The notes under the pieces: model-generated
Database searches by the model: none
The model's input: only the letters and a program-made list of their open reading frames with translations
Told to the model about the DNA's origin: nothing
Made by a program: the position numbers and the translations under genes
Shown here: positions 7,200 through 17,582 of the stretch, piece after piece
Layout of the letters: the number at the start of each line of letters is the position of its first letter
Numbering within the stretch: position 1 is the first letter of the stretch
Source: JAAZVM01 sp041694155
GTDB lineage: Bacteria > Patescibacteriota > Gracilibacteria > BD1-5 > UBA6164
NCBI GenBank assembly: GCA_041694155.1
Contig: JASMTS010000006.1
Span: 124,001 to 188,000 of the forward strand
Reading direction: 5' to 3'
Length of the DNA stretch: 64,000 bases

Positions 7200-9221
7200 A
7201 TGTTATCTTCTAGACTTAGTAAATCACTTCTTAGGACAACTGATAATTATATCAAGGCTTTGGAAAAAGCTGGAGTTTTGACTGTGTTTGATTTATTAAA
7301 TCATTTTCCTAGAGATTATGAAGATAGAACAAATGTTTTGGATAATTTTTCTTTATTAAATATAAAAGAAAAAAATACTGTACTTGTAAAATTGGTATCT
7401 ATCAATTCACAAAAAACAGCTAATAATAAATTATTAACAAAGGCTACAATAGAAGATAAAAATTGATTTTTTAGTGAAGCTGTATGGTTTAATAGAAAAT
7501 ATTTAGCTACTCAACTCAAATGATATGAGTGAAAAAAAATAATAATGTCTTGAAAGGTAAAATATGCTTTTTGAAAAGTTACTTTTCAATCTCCAGATGT
7601 AGAAACAGACCTGTATAAAATGTGATGAGAAATAGTTCCTATATATCCAGAACTTAACTATATACCTAGTAAATGGATAGAATGAAAAATGCCTCTATTA
7701 AAACAATATATAAAAGATATATGAGAGGATTTGCCAAAAGAAATAATACAAAAATACAATTTTATAAGCAAAAGAGATGCTATATATAGAGTACATTTTC
7801 CCAAAACTAAAGAAGATATAGAACAAGCTAAGTACAGGCTAGCTTATTGAGAGCTTTTTGAAATCAACTACAAAGCTATAGGTGCAAAAATGGAGGTTTT
7901 CAATGAGACTAAATGAAGAAGTATAGCTATCAAGCTTGACCCTGATTTTGTAAAAGAATTGCTTGCTTATTTTCCTTTTGAATTTACTAATCATCAAAAA
8001 ATAGTTTTATTCCAAATACTAAAAGACATGGAAAAATCTCACTCTATGCAAAGACTTCTAGAATGAGATGTAGGTACTGGTAAAACAGCTGTTGCATTTG
8101 TCGCCGCTATACATGCGATAAAAGAAAGTGTTAAATACTGAGAAAAAATACAAGTTGCAATAATGGCACCAACAGAAATACTTGCTCGTCAACATTTTGA
8201 ATGAATGCAAGATTTTCTTATCAAGTTTTGAATAAGCTCTCATTTGCTTGTTGGAAGTGTTACTGCAAAACAAAAAAAAGCAGTCAAGTCAGATATTGTT
8301 ACTTGAAATGTAGATGTTGTAATAGGTACTCATGCACTTGTTCAAGAAGATGTGGTTTTTTATAATTTGTGATTTGTTGTTGTAGATGAACAACATAGAT
8401 TTTGAGTAAAACAAAGAGAAGTTTTAGAAAAATGATTTGGTAACAAGACATGACTTATACCTCATAACTTGAATATGACAGCTACTCCTATACCTCGTAC
8501 ATTGGCTCTGACTTTGTATTGAGATCAAGACTTATCTGTTATAAATGAGTATCCCAAGTGAAGAAAAGATATATTTACAAAAGTAGCCAAAAATGAAGAA
8601 GAAAGACAGCAAATAGAGCTTTTTATAAGAAGTGAGCTAGAAAAATGAAGGCAAGCTTTTTGGATAAGTCCTTTGGTTGAAGAATCAGAAAAAATAGATT
8701 TGGCTAATGCTATAAATACTTTTGAAAATTTAGAAGCTATTTTTCATCCTTTCAAGGTCTGACTTCTTCATGGTAAAATGAAACCAAAAGAAAAAGACAT
8801 GATAATGAAAGATTTTGCTGATAACAAAATACAAGTACTATCTAGTACTTCTGTAGTAGAAGTATGAGTAAATGTTCCAAATTCTACTATTATGTGTATA
8901 GAGTGAGCAGAAAGATTTTGACTATCTCAACTGCATCAATTCAGATGAAGAGTAGGTAGATGAGCCAACCAGTCTTATTGTTATCTTTTTCCAACTACTG
9001 GTAAACCAACTGATAGACTCAAAGCTATGGAAAAAACTAATAATTGATTTGAGCTTGCAGAAATAGATTTGGAATTAAGGTGACCAGGGGAGGTATATGG
9101 TATAAGACAAAGCTGATTACCAGATTTGAAAATAGCCGAACTTACTGACCTAGAACTTATATCTCAAATAAGAGAAGATATAACAGAACTTTTTGAAAAA
9201 AACACAAAAAAAGATGACTAA
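7200..9221 (+). CDS. recG: ATP-dependent DNA helicase RecG
   Basis: Remodels stalled forks and Holliday junctions. The 673 residues are the usual RecG length. An N-terminal wedge/OB region is followed by Walker A G-D-V-G-T-G-K-T near residue 290, the DEQH box with R-F-G near 395, motif III T-A-T-P-I-P-R-T-L-A, and the C-terminal G-R-V-G-R-G motif with the T-R-G-like helical hairpin region. Many motif glycines are TGA. Without recoding only the first 88 residues would be read. The start ATG gives an N-terminus that resembles RecG (L-x-K-A-G-V-x-T-V-F-D-L-L-x-H-F-P-R-x-Y). The gene stands alone with a hairpin at its stop. Confidence 0.96.
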
Positions 9222-9236
9222 GTCATCTTTTTTTGT
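9208..9236 (+). terminator. Intrinsic terminator at recG stop
   Basis: Stem AAAGATGAC / GTCATCTTT around the TAA stop codon, then T7. Confidence 0.8.
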
Positions 9237-9373
9237 TTACTAAATAATTTTGGTGGATTTGTTTGTATAGAAGGATTGTTTTATACAAATTTTTGTATTT
9301 TAAAAAAATATTTTTAATTAAATAATAAATAATTATAATGATTTTTAGTAGATTTTATTTATAATATATTTTG

Positions 9374-10402
9374 ATGAATTTATTAGAATTCTTTTTTATA
9401 ATATCAGGTATAATTATACTTATAATAGCTTTTGATATAGCAAAAAAACAAAAATTTAATGCCTTGCATTTTTTGATTTTTTTGTGAGTAGGTTCTTGAC
9501 TGCTTGTTTTTACATTTATTCCTTGAATACTTAATACTATTTGAGATGTTTTTTGAGTATCTAGGGGAGCAGATGTTTTAGTGTATGCATCTATAATATT
9601 TTTGTTATATTTTGTTTTGTTATTGCTTACAAAACATGTAGAAAACAAAGACTCTATTAGTTCTTTGGTAAGAGAACAGTCTTTTAATTATACCAAAAAA
9701 TCACATCCAAAAATAAAAACTCTTATACTTATAAGAGCATATAATGAAGAAAAAGTAATAAAATCAGTAATAGATAAAATACTAAAAAGTAAATACAATA
9801 ATATATTATTAGTAAATGATTGATCTAGTGATAATACTAAGCAAATATTAGAATCTTATTGAGATCAAATAATACTAATCAATCATATGATGAATAGGTG
9901 AGCATGAGCAGCTTTAGAAACTGGTTTTGAATATATTAGAAGATATATTGATTGTGAATACATAGTTACTTTTGATGCTGACTGACAGCATGATATATGA
10001 GATATGGATAAATTCATTCAAAAATTAGATAGTCAAAAAGAGCTCTGAGCAGTTTTTGGTAGTAGGTTTTTGAAATGATCAACTACAAATATAAGTACTA
10101 CAAGAAAAATAACTTTGTTTCTTGGAAGAATTTTTACTATTTTTATAAGTCACATAAATCTTAGTGATCCTCACAATTGATATAGAGCTTTTAGGTTTGA
10201 TACTATCAAAAATATAAAATTAACTATAGATAATATGGCTTATGCTTCTGAGCTCATTGACCAATTGCATCAAAACAATATAAAAGTATGAGAAGTACCA
10301 GTAAATATAGAATATACCAAATACAGCATATCCAAATGACAAAAATCATCCAATGCTATAAATATAGCACTTAGAATGATATGGAGTAAGTTTTTTAGAT
10401 AA
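9374..10402 (+). CDS. DUF2304 membrane domain fused to GT2 glycosyltransferase
   Basis: 342 residues. The first 115 form three or so membrane segments with the DUF2304 signature (F-G-V-S-R-G-A-D-V-L-V-Y). From about residue 117 a GT-A family 2 glycosyltransferase follows: L-I-R-A-Y-N-E-E-K-V-I, V-N-D-G-S-S-D-N-T, N-R-G-A-G-A-A-L and the D-A-D-G-Q-H-D metal-binding motif near residue 202. This group usually transfers sugar to a lipid carrier such as undecaprenyl phosphate. DUF2304 and GT2 are often separate neighbouring genes; here they are one chain. It is well separated from the main polysaccharide locus. An internal frame from 9581 only reflects TGA-interrupted reading. Confidence 0.87.
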
Positions 10403-10418
10403 AAACTTACTTTTTTTA
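10385..10418 (+). terminator. Intrinsic terminator after GT2
   Basis: 11-bp stem AGTAAGTTTTT / AAAAACTTACT overlapping the stop codon, then a T-run. Confidence 0.85.
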
Positions 10419-10480
10419 ATGTTTTTTTAATATTTCAGCTTTATTATAAAAAATACTTTTAATTTTTTTAAATATCAAAT

Positions 10481-12280
10481 ATGAAAAAAGTATTTTTTGT
10501 AGTATTTTTAATGTTTTTTGTATGTATTAATAATGTTAGTAGTGATTTTGTTATACATGAATTATTCCCAAATACTGATGATGATGCCAATATGGAATAT
10601 ATTAGTATCAAAAATGATTCTAGTTCTTGAGATAGTTTGAACTGATATACTTTGTCAGATAAGTCAGGTAAAAGCTATAACATATGAGATGATTATTTGA
10701 CTGGATGACAGACCAAAAAATACTACAGGACTGAAACTAGTATAATACTTAATAATTCAAATGAAGAAATTTATTTGCATGATAATAATTGAAATCTTCA
10801 TGATAGTTATTCATACTCTAGTAGCAAAAATAATACAGTCATATATACTGACAAAAACAACGATACAGATGATAGTAGTGATGATTCTAGTGACGATAAT
10901 AGTTATTATAAATATGACAGTAATATCAAGAGTAAAAAAGTTCTTTTTGATAAACCAAAAATAATAGTGCAGTCATGACTAGATGATAACAATTATTGTT
11001 ATGATAAAAACTGTACTATCAATTTTAAATACGATACAGACAATAAAGATCTAACTTGTTATTGGGATTTTTGAGATGATTTTGTTGTTTATGGCTGCAA
11101 TCCAGAACATCTAGATTTTTGAATAGGGAAGCATGAGTTGGTATTAGAAGTATGTGACAAAAATTATCCTGATACATGTAAAAATACTTTTTTTGTATTT
11201 AGAAATTTGTACAAAAAAACTCAAGTAAATGCCAAGATAACTTTGCAGTGATGACTTACACAAAACCAAATGTTAAAAAATAATAAACTAGTTTGTGATT
11301 GAGTAGATAGCTGTAGCATCAACCTAAGTTGAAATAGATCTAAGTGAGATAATCTAATATATTTTTGGAATTTTTCAGATGGTAATTATTACAATCAAAA
11401 AGATCCTAATTCTATTGTTTTTGATAAATGATATTATGAAATAATGCTAGAAATAATAGATAGTGACTGAGAAATGGATAGAGATTTTTTGTATTTAGAA
11501 GTGACCTGAAAATACAAGCAACTAAATCAAACAACTGTCAAAGAAGTAGATACTGAATCAAAAACTCTTTCAAGCAAGCAAGATGATGATATAGAACAAA
11601 TAAAAAAATTGTTGGCTAGCCTAAATATAAACCAAAAACCAACTCAAAATAATAGTAACAATAAAAATGATGATAATATAATCATGTCAAATGATTATCA
11701 AGAAGTATCACTCAAAATAGATGTTCAATGAAGAATATGAGCCAACAAGGATCTATCTGATGATAAGCTTGTTTGCTATGAGACTTGTAGTGTCAATTTT
11801 GATTCTAGTAATTCTATATGAAATCTAAAAAATCATTATTGGGATTTTGGTAATGATAAAAGTTTTGAATGAATTAATCCATGATATATTAGTTATGATG
11901 ATTATGGTAAATATGAGGTAGTACTTACAGCTATGGACTCTATGAATAGAGAATACTCAAAAAGTTTTGAAGTAGAGTTTGTATCATCCAAGGAGGAAGA
12001 TACAAAACAAACTGATGAAAAAAACGAACCAAAACCAGAACAAAAAATGGAAATTGATAATCTAAAATCAATAACTAATACTTGATCTGTAGATACTACA
12101 GACGAGCAAGAACAATCTATTGATTATGATTTGAGAGAAAAACAAAATATAGAGTCAAGTAATTTGACCAATGAATCAAAAAACAATAACCAAATTATTT
12201 TTTATATTATTATTTTATTGTGTTTTGGTCTTTTTGTTGCCTTGTTATTTTTGCTTGGCCAAAAATATAATTTATTTTAA
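10481..12280 (+). CDS. Lamin-tail and PKD-domain surface protein with C-terminal anchor
   Basis: 599 residues. A signal peptide (residues 1-20) is followed by a lamin-tail-like domain: V-I-H-E-L-F-P-N, then E-Y-I-S-I-K-N, L-N-G-Y-T-L-S-D-K-S-G. Then come an Asp/Ser-rich linker and about three PKD-like repeats, recognisable by Y-W-D-F-G-D, F-W-N-F-S-D-G and Y-W-D-F-G-N with Y-x-V-x-L-x-x-x-D strands. A polar linker follows, and a final transmembrane segment (I-I-F-Y-I-I-I-L-L-C-F-G-L-F-V-A-L-L-F-L) near residue 570. Paired cysteines in each PKD unit (C-Y-D-K-N-C, C-D-G-V-D-S-C, C-Y-E-T-C) suggest disulphide bonds outside the cell. Probable adhesin or cell-contact protein; function unproven. 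Confidence 0.82.
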
Positions 12281-12304
12281 ATTTGCTTGTTTATACAAAA
12301 ATTG

Positions 12305-12333
12305 TTATTATTAATAATGGTTATTATTAATAA
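12305..12333 (+). repeat. Tandem palindromic 13-mers upstream of mgtE
   Basis: TTATTATTAATAA occurs twice (12305-12317 and 12321-12333), 16 bases apart. Each copy contains the palindrome TTATTAATAA. This is a candidate operator, but in AT-rich DNA it could be chance. No M-box riboswitch is visible. Confidence 0.4.
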
Positions 12334-12342
12334 GATGATTTT

Positions 12343-13698
12343 ATGGATATAGAAAACAATACTCAATTATTATCAACTCTAAAACAAACAATACAAGACT
12401 CTATAGAATCAAATATATCAGAGTTTTTGAAATGAGTTCACTCTGCTGATTTGGCAGAAATAGCAAATGAATTATCAAAAGATGAACTACTATTGGTAGT
12501 TAAAAATCTAAGCTATCCAAAAGCAGCTAGATTTGTTTCTGAGCTAGAAACAGATGATAGAAAAAATATACTAGACAATATTATGCTAGATCATTTGGCA
12601 TATATATTGGAAGAGATGGAAACTGATGATGCTGCCGATATATTGTGAGAAATAGATGATGAAGAAAAAAAAGAACAAGTTTTGAAGCTTATAAAAGATA
12701 AGCAACATGTTTGAGAAATAACAGAGCTAGCTGGATATGATGAGTGAACAGCTTGAGCATTGATGGCCAAAGAATATGTAGAGGTAAATAAAAATTGGAC
12801 TATTGATGAATGTTTGACTGAGGTAAGAAGACAGGCTCAAGAAGTAGAAAGAATTCATAGTGTATATATAGTAGATAATTCAGGTACTCTTATAGGTAGA
12901 GTTAGCCTAAAAGACTTAATATCTGCACCAGCAGATACAAAAGTAGAACAAATCAGAAAAAAAAGAGTAGATTATGTAGAAATAGATACTCCTGCTACAG
13001 AAGTAGCATATATTATGGAAAAATATAATATGGAAGCTATACCTGTAATAGATCACAAGTCAAAACTAGTTGGTCGTATTACAGTAGATGATGTTATGGA
13101 TTTTGTAAGAGATACTGCAGAAGAAAATTATAATCTAGCTTCAGGTATATTGGATGATATAGAAGATACAGACAAGCTAAGAGATATGGTAAGAGCTCGT
13201 TTACCTTGGTTGATTCTTGCTTTGCTTGGTTGATTGGCAGCTGTTAGTGTTATGTGAGGTTTTGAAGAAGCTATGCAAAAAAATGGTGAACTATTCTTTT
13301 TTACTCCACTTATTGCTGCAATGGCTGGTAATGTATGAGTACAATCTAGTGCACTTGTAGTACAATGACTAGCTAATAACAGCTTGAAAGGTTGAGTCTT
13401 TTGTAGGTTTTTAAAAGAATTATTTATTAGTAGTATCAATTGAGTCCTTTTGTCATGATTGTTATTATTATTTGGTTATTTTGTATTTGGATTTAGTTAC
13501 TGAGTAATAGCAGCTGTTAGTATATCTCTAATATGTGTTATATTATTAGCTTCTCTTATTGGTACATTTGTACCTCTTTTGCTTAATAGATTTGGTATCA
13601 ATCCCGCTATGGCAACATGACCTTTTATAACAACTAGTAATGATATATTTGGTATACTGATATTTTTTAGTATTGCCAAATTGATTATAGGGTTTTAG
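12343..13698 (+). CDS. mgtE: Magnesium transporter MgtE
   Basis: Mg2+ channel of the inner membrane gated by its cytosolic domain. The 451 residues match the family. The acidic N domain (about 1-135) carries repeated L-x-x-M-E-T-D-D-A-A-D-I-L type helices. Two CBS domains follow (about 140-260: V-E-R-I-H-S-V-Y-I-V-D and Y-N-M-E-A-I-P-V-I-D). A five-helix membrane domain from about residue 285 contains the ion-path motif A-G-N-V-G-V-Q-S-S-A and a D near its last helix. Several membrane glycines are TGA. No regulatory RNA is visible, so Mg2+ control is probably at the protein level through the N and CBS domains. Confidence 0.95.
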
Positions 13699-13773
13699 AT
13701 TGTACAAAAAATATTTGAAATCTTGGTAAAAATACTTATAATAATACCAAGATTTATTTTTTATATAAAAAAT

Positions 13774-14043
13774 ATGCTAACAGAAAAAAATTTTGTTTCT
13801 ATCTCTGAATTGAGGGATAATACTTCAAAAGTCGTAAAAGATACAAAAAACATAGGTAAGAGAATAATATTATCTCAAAATAAACCTGTGGGTGTTTTTC
13901 TTAGTATAGATGAATATAATGCTTTAAAAAAAGTATCTTTTGAAACAGAAGTAGCTACAGTTAATGATATAAAATCATATAAAAATAGCAGTCATTGAAA
14001 AGATTCAGTTGAAGCTTTTAGTTTTTTAAGTGACTTAAAATAA
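13774..14043 (+). CDS. Phd/YefM-type antitoxin
   Basis: 89 residues. The N-terminal pattern (F-V-S-I-S-E-L-R-D-N-T-S-K-V-V) and I-L-S-Q-N-K-P-V-G-V-F-L-S-I-D-E-Y-N-A-L are typical of prevent-host-death/YefM antitoxins, which bind DNA and neutralise a partner toxin with their C-terminus. I start at ATG 13774; an in-frame ATG at 13723 would add an unlikely hydrophobic leader. The C-terminus runs through one TGA to TAA 14041-14043. The toxin gene begins 2 bases later. Confidence 0.88.
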
Positions 14044-14045
14044 AT

Positions 14046-14309
14046 ATGTATAAGGTATTACTAGAAAAGTCAGTACAAAAATTTTTGAAAAAACAAAAAT
14101 GACAAGATATAATATTTAAATTTGAAAAAGCTATTACTATACTTAGTATAGATCCATATGAAAATAACCTTGATATAAAAGTATTGAAATGATTGCCTCA
14201 TTGTTATAGACTTAGAATATGAGATTATAGATTTTTGTATGAAATAATAGATGAAGAACTTGTTATAAGTTTTTTTGAATCTTGAAGCAGGTGAGATATA
14301 TATAAATAA
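14046..14309 (+). CDS. RelE/ParE-family toxin
   Basis: 87 residues with the RelE/YoeB-like compact fold pattern: V-L-L-E-K-S-V-Q-K-F-L-K-K, a long helix, L-x-x-x-P-Y-E-N-N-L-D-I-K-V-L-K-G, then Y-R-L-R-I-G-D-Y-R-F-L-Y-E-I and the end I-S-F-F-E-S-G-S-R-G-D-I-Y. The last segment fits the R-x-x-x-Y region of RelE-type mRNA interferases. It is only 2 bases behind the antitoxin gene, the normal order of a toxin-antitoxin operon. RelE interferase or ParE gyrase poison cannot be separated by eye. Confidence 0.88.
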
Positions 14310-14347
14310 AAAAGATTATTTAAAATTTTTAAATAATGTTTTTTTTG
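14308..14347 (+). terminator. Intrinsic terminator after the toxin gene
   Basis: Stem with one mismatch around ATTATTTA / TAAATAAT, then T8. Its right half is nearly identical to the terminator after gpsA. Confidence 0.75.
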
Positions 14348-14387
14348 TTATACTGTGTAACAATATTTGTTATAAATAAAAATCTAG

Positions 14388-15332
14388 ATGAAAGTATTGA
14401 CCCTATGACTAGGAGCTTTTGGTTTTGCAATGAATAAAACTCTTTGAGAAAACAATCCTGGTAAAACTTTTTATGGATATGAGATAAATAAAGAAATATA
14501 TTCTAGTATAGTAGAGACTAGAAAACATCCTTATTTTTTTGAATGACATAGCTTACCTCAAAATATCCAAGTTATAGATGATTATCAAGATATCATATGA
14601 GATATAGACTTGCTTATAATAGCTATACCAGCTCAGTTTATATGATCTACTATAAATCAAATAAGCCCAAAATTAAAGACGGGAGTGTGTATTCTCAACC
14701 TAGCAAAAGGTATAGATATATCATCAAACCAAACAATATTTGAGCTTATAAACTCAAATATGAATGATAAAAACTTTGAATATGCAGTACTATCATGATG
14801 AATGGTAGCTCAAGAAGTAGTAGAACAAAAACCACTTTGAGCAGATTTATGAGTTACTAATATGATAGTATGACAAGAAATCAAAAGACTATTTGAATCA
14901 CAAAATCTCAAAATAAAAATATGTCCAAATATAAAAAATATAGAATTATATGGTAGCTTAAAAAATATAATGGCCATTATAGCTTGATATTATGAAGCAA
15001 AATGATATGGTAAGTCTAGTGTTGGTATGTGCTTGGTTGATTATTATGATGAAATAAAACAAATAATAAAAGTTTATTGATGAACTGATGAATTAGATTT
15101 TTCTTATTATTCTCTTGGTTGAGATATAATTGCTACTTGTTTTGGTAATTCAAGAAACAGATATTTGGGTAATCTACTATGAAAAGGTAATAATATAACT
15201 GAATCACTAGAAATACTAAAAAAAGAAAACAAGCATGCAGAATGATATGAAACAATAAAAGCTGTTTATAAAAAAATACAAAATGAACCAGGTTTTGAAA
15301 TAACAAAAAAGTTTTATGAACTAATGAGTTAA
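14388..15332 (+). CDS. gpsA: Glycerol-3-phosphate dehydrogenase (GpsA-like)
   Basis: Reduces dihydroxyacetone phosphate to sn-glycerol-3-phosphate for phospholipids. The 314 residues begin with an NAD-binding G-L-G-A-F-G-F-A-M pattern. Further on are A-I-P-A-Q-F, L-N-L-A-K-G-I, a V-L-S-G-G-M-V-A region where most GpsA have V-L-S-G-P-S-F-A, N-I-E-L-Y-G-S-L-K-N-I-M-A-I-A-G with the catalytic lysine of the family, and G-D-I-I-A-T-C with S-R-N-R. The altered P-S-F segment makes it a divergent member. It is flanked by two similar terminators, so it is a single-gene unit. Confidence 0.87.
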
Positions 15333-15341
15333 GTTTTTAAC

Positions 15342-15382
15342 AAAAAAACATTATTTAAATTATTAAATAATGTTTTTTTTAT
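15342..15382 (+). terminator. Intrinsic terminator after gpsA
   Basis: Perfect 16-bp stem, 15342-15357 with 15364-15379, ending in a T8 run. Confidence 0.9.
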
Positions 15383-15426
15383 TATACTTTGATTATAAAT
15401 AACATATAAATATATACCAATATATA

Positions 15427-16608
15427 ATGAAAAATATAATTCAATTTTTACCATACTATCCTCCTCATAAATGATGACTAGAAACTCATGCTATGCAGTG
15501 GTCCAATTGGTGGAATAAAAAATGATATTGAAAAGTATACAATATAATAACTGACTTTGATCAAAAGGATAAAAATTATTTAGAAAAAATAGTTTATGAT
15601 GGCTTAAATATATGATATATAGAAGAATGAGTGTATAACCTTGTAGTACCAAGTGTAGAAATAATCACAAATTTTCCCATATACAAAATCTGGTCAAAAG
15701 AATACAAGGCCATCAAAAGATATTTAAAATCAAAAGATATAGACTTGGTGATAACAAGAACTAGATTTTTTTTGACTAGTTTTTTGTGATGAAAATATGC
15801 TATAAAAAATAACATAAAATGGTGCCATATAGAACATGGTAGTGATTATGTAAAACTGAGTAGCCAAACAAAAAATAAAATAGCAAAGATTTATGATAAA
15901 ACCATATGAAGTTGGATATTTAAAAAATCTGATATATTAGTATGAGTCAGCTATGCTTGTAAGGATTTTATACAAAATGAATTCATAGATAGAAAAATAC
16001 ATGTTATTTATAGGTGATTAGATTTCAATATCAATAATGACTCTATTAAATCTGATGATATAAAAAATAAATACAAAAATAAAATAATAGTTTGATTTTT
16101 ATGAAGACTTTATAAATGGAAAAATATAGACACTTTAATAAAAGCTTATTATAATTTGGATAAACATCTACAAAATAAAATTCAACTAGTTGTAGTTTGA
16201 GATGGTGAAGATATAGAGAGATTAACAAAACTAGATATACAAAATAAAATATATTTTACATGATGAAGATCATTAAAAGATGCTATAAGTCTTCAATCTC
16301 AATTTGATATACATTTTCATACTTCAAGTCCTGGTTGAGGTTTGGCTACTACTTTATTACAAGCAATGAGGCTTTGATGTTTTATAGTTTCTACTCCTTA
16401 TGAATGAGCTAATGAAATTATAGAAGACAATAAAAATGGTATATTACTAAAAAATGATAGTTTAAAAGAGCTTAAAAAGTGACTTATATCATGAGTAAAT
16501 AGTTTAGATAAAAAAGAAAAATACTCTATAGAAAACAAAAAAATCATAGAAGAAAGTTTTGACTGGGATAAAAATATAAAAAAATATTATAATTTATTTA
16601 ATAAGTAA
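15427..16608 (+). CDS. GT4 glycosyltransferase
   Basis: 393 residues of GT-B type, the first gene of a plus-strand polysaccharide operon. An N-terminal Y-Y-P-P-H-K-G-G-L-E-T-H motif is the acceptor-side pattern of family 4. The C-terminal half has V-G-F-L-G-R-L-Y-K-W-K-N, V-V-V-G-D-G-E-D, T-G-G-R-S and a H-T-S-S-P-G-G-G-L-A-T-T-L-L-Q-A-M segment in the place of the E-x7-E motif; its first glutamate is replaced. That change may alter sugar-nucleotide handling. The next gene starts 5 bases after its stop. Confidence 0.87.
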
Positions 16609-16613
16609 TTTTG

Positions 16614-17582
16614 ATGAAAAAGAAAGTAGCTTTCTTAGCTCCAGAAAATAAATGATGACCTTATTATATTTATAAAGATATAGTTGAAGGGTTAAAAGAA
16701 AAATACTCAGAAGATGTTGATGTTTATTTTTTTAATTCAAAAAAAGAATATTTAAAACTTCATTTTGTAAAATATGATGTTTTATTTTCAGTAATCCCTT
16801 TTTTATTTAAGCCTTTGTGAATAAAAAACTTTATTTATAATCCTAGATGAAATTTTGAGATAGAGAAAAAAAATAAATCTTTATGAAATAAACTACTTTA
16901 TCTTGCAAGAAGAAATTTAAAATTTGCAGATAATATGGCTCTTACAAGTTATTTTTTAGCAGATAAGTTAGATTTTAGAAAACAGTATGAAGATAAGATA
17001 GTTATCATACCAAATTTTATAGATGAAAAAGAGTATAATTTTTGAGAAAAAAGTTTTGATAAAAATGAATACAATATACTTACTATAACAAGTTTCAAAT
17101 TTTATGATAAATGAAAATGAATAATAAATCTTTGAAATGTAATATCTAAACTTGGAGAAAATGTTGATAAACAAATAAACTGGACTATAGTTTGAAATGA
17201 TGAAAATCTTGAAAATTTTCAAATAATTAAAAAAGAATTTGAAAAAATAAGTTTTTGAAAAAATATAAATATCAGGTGGAAATGATGGCTATGAAAGCAA
17301 GAAATAAAAAATGAATTGAAAAAAAATGATTATTTCTTATATTGGACTTATTTAGATAATTTTCCAAATATATTGCTTGAAGCAATAGCAAGTAATATGA
17401 AAGTTTTAATAAATAATTTTGAAAGTTTTTCTTACTTTTTAGATAATAAAATTATCTGTAAAGATGAAGAAGAAATGATTGATAAATTATTAAATGAGAA
17501 TATTGAAAAAATAAATATTGATAATTATAAGAAAGATCAAGTTTTAAATAAGTTATATAATAAAATCTTATGTGCTGAATAA
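16614..17582 (+). CDS. GT4-like glycosyltransferase
   Basis: 322 residues, GT-B fold. The N-terminus has A-P-E-N-K-G-G-P-Y-Y-I-Y-K. The middle reads I-P-N-F-I-D and I-L-T-I-T-S-F-K-F-Y-D-K-G-K-G. The C-terminus carries Y-L-D-N-F-P-N-I-L-L-E-A-I-A-S, the normal GT4 donor-site pattern with P-N-x-x-L-E-A. It is shorter than most GT4 enzymes. Its last 13 bases overlap the asnB start in another frame, so translation of the two is probably coupled. Confidence 0.83.

Noticed and set aside
7200..9221. recG as a pseudogene full of stop codons
   Set aside because: All apparent stops are TGA at family glycine positions; no TAA or TAG interrupts the frame.
13128..13679. Two minus-strand frames within mgtE
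   Set aside because: They overlap the well-supported MgtE membrane domain and have no motif.
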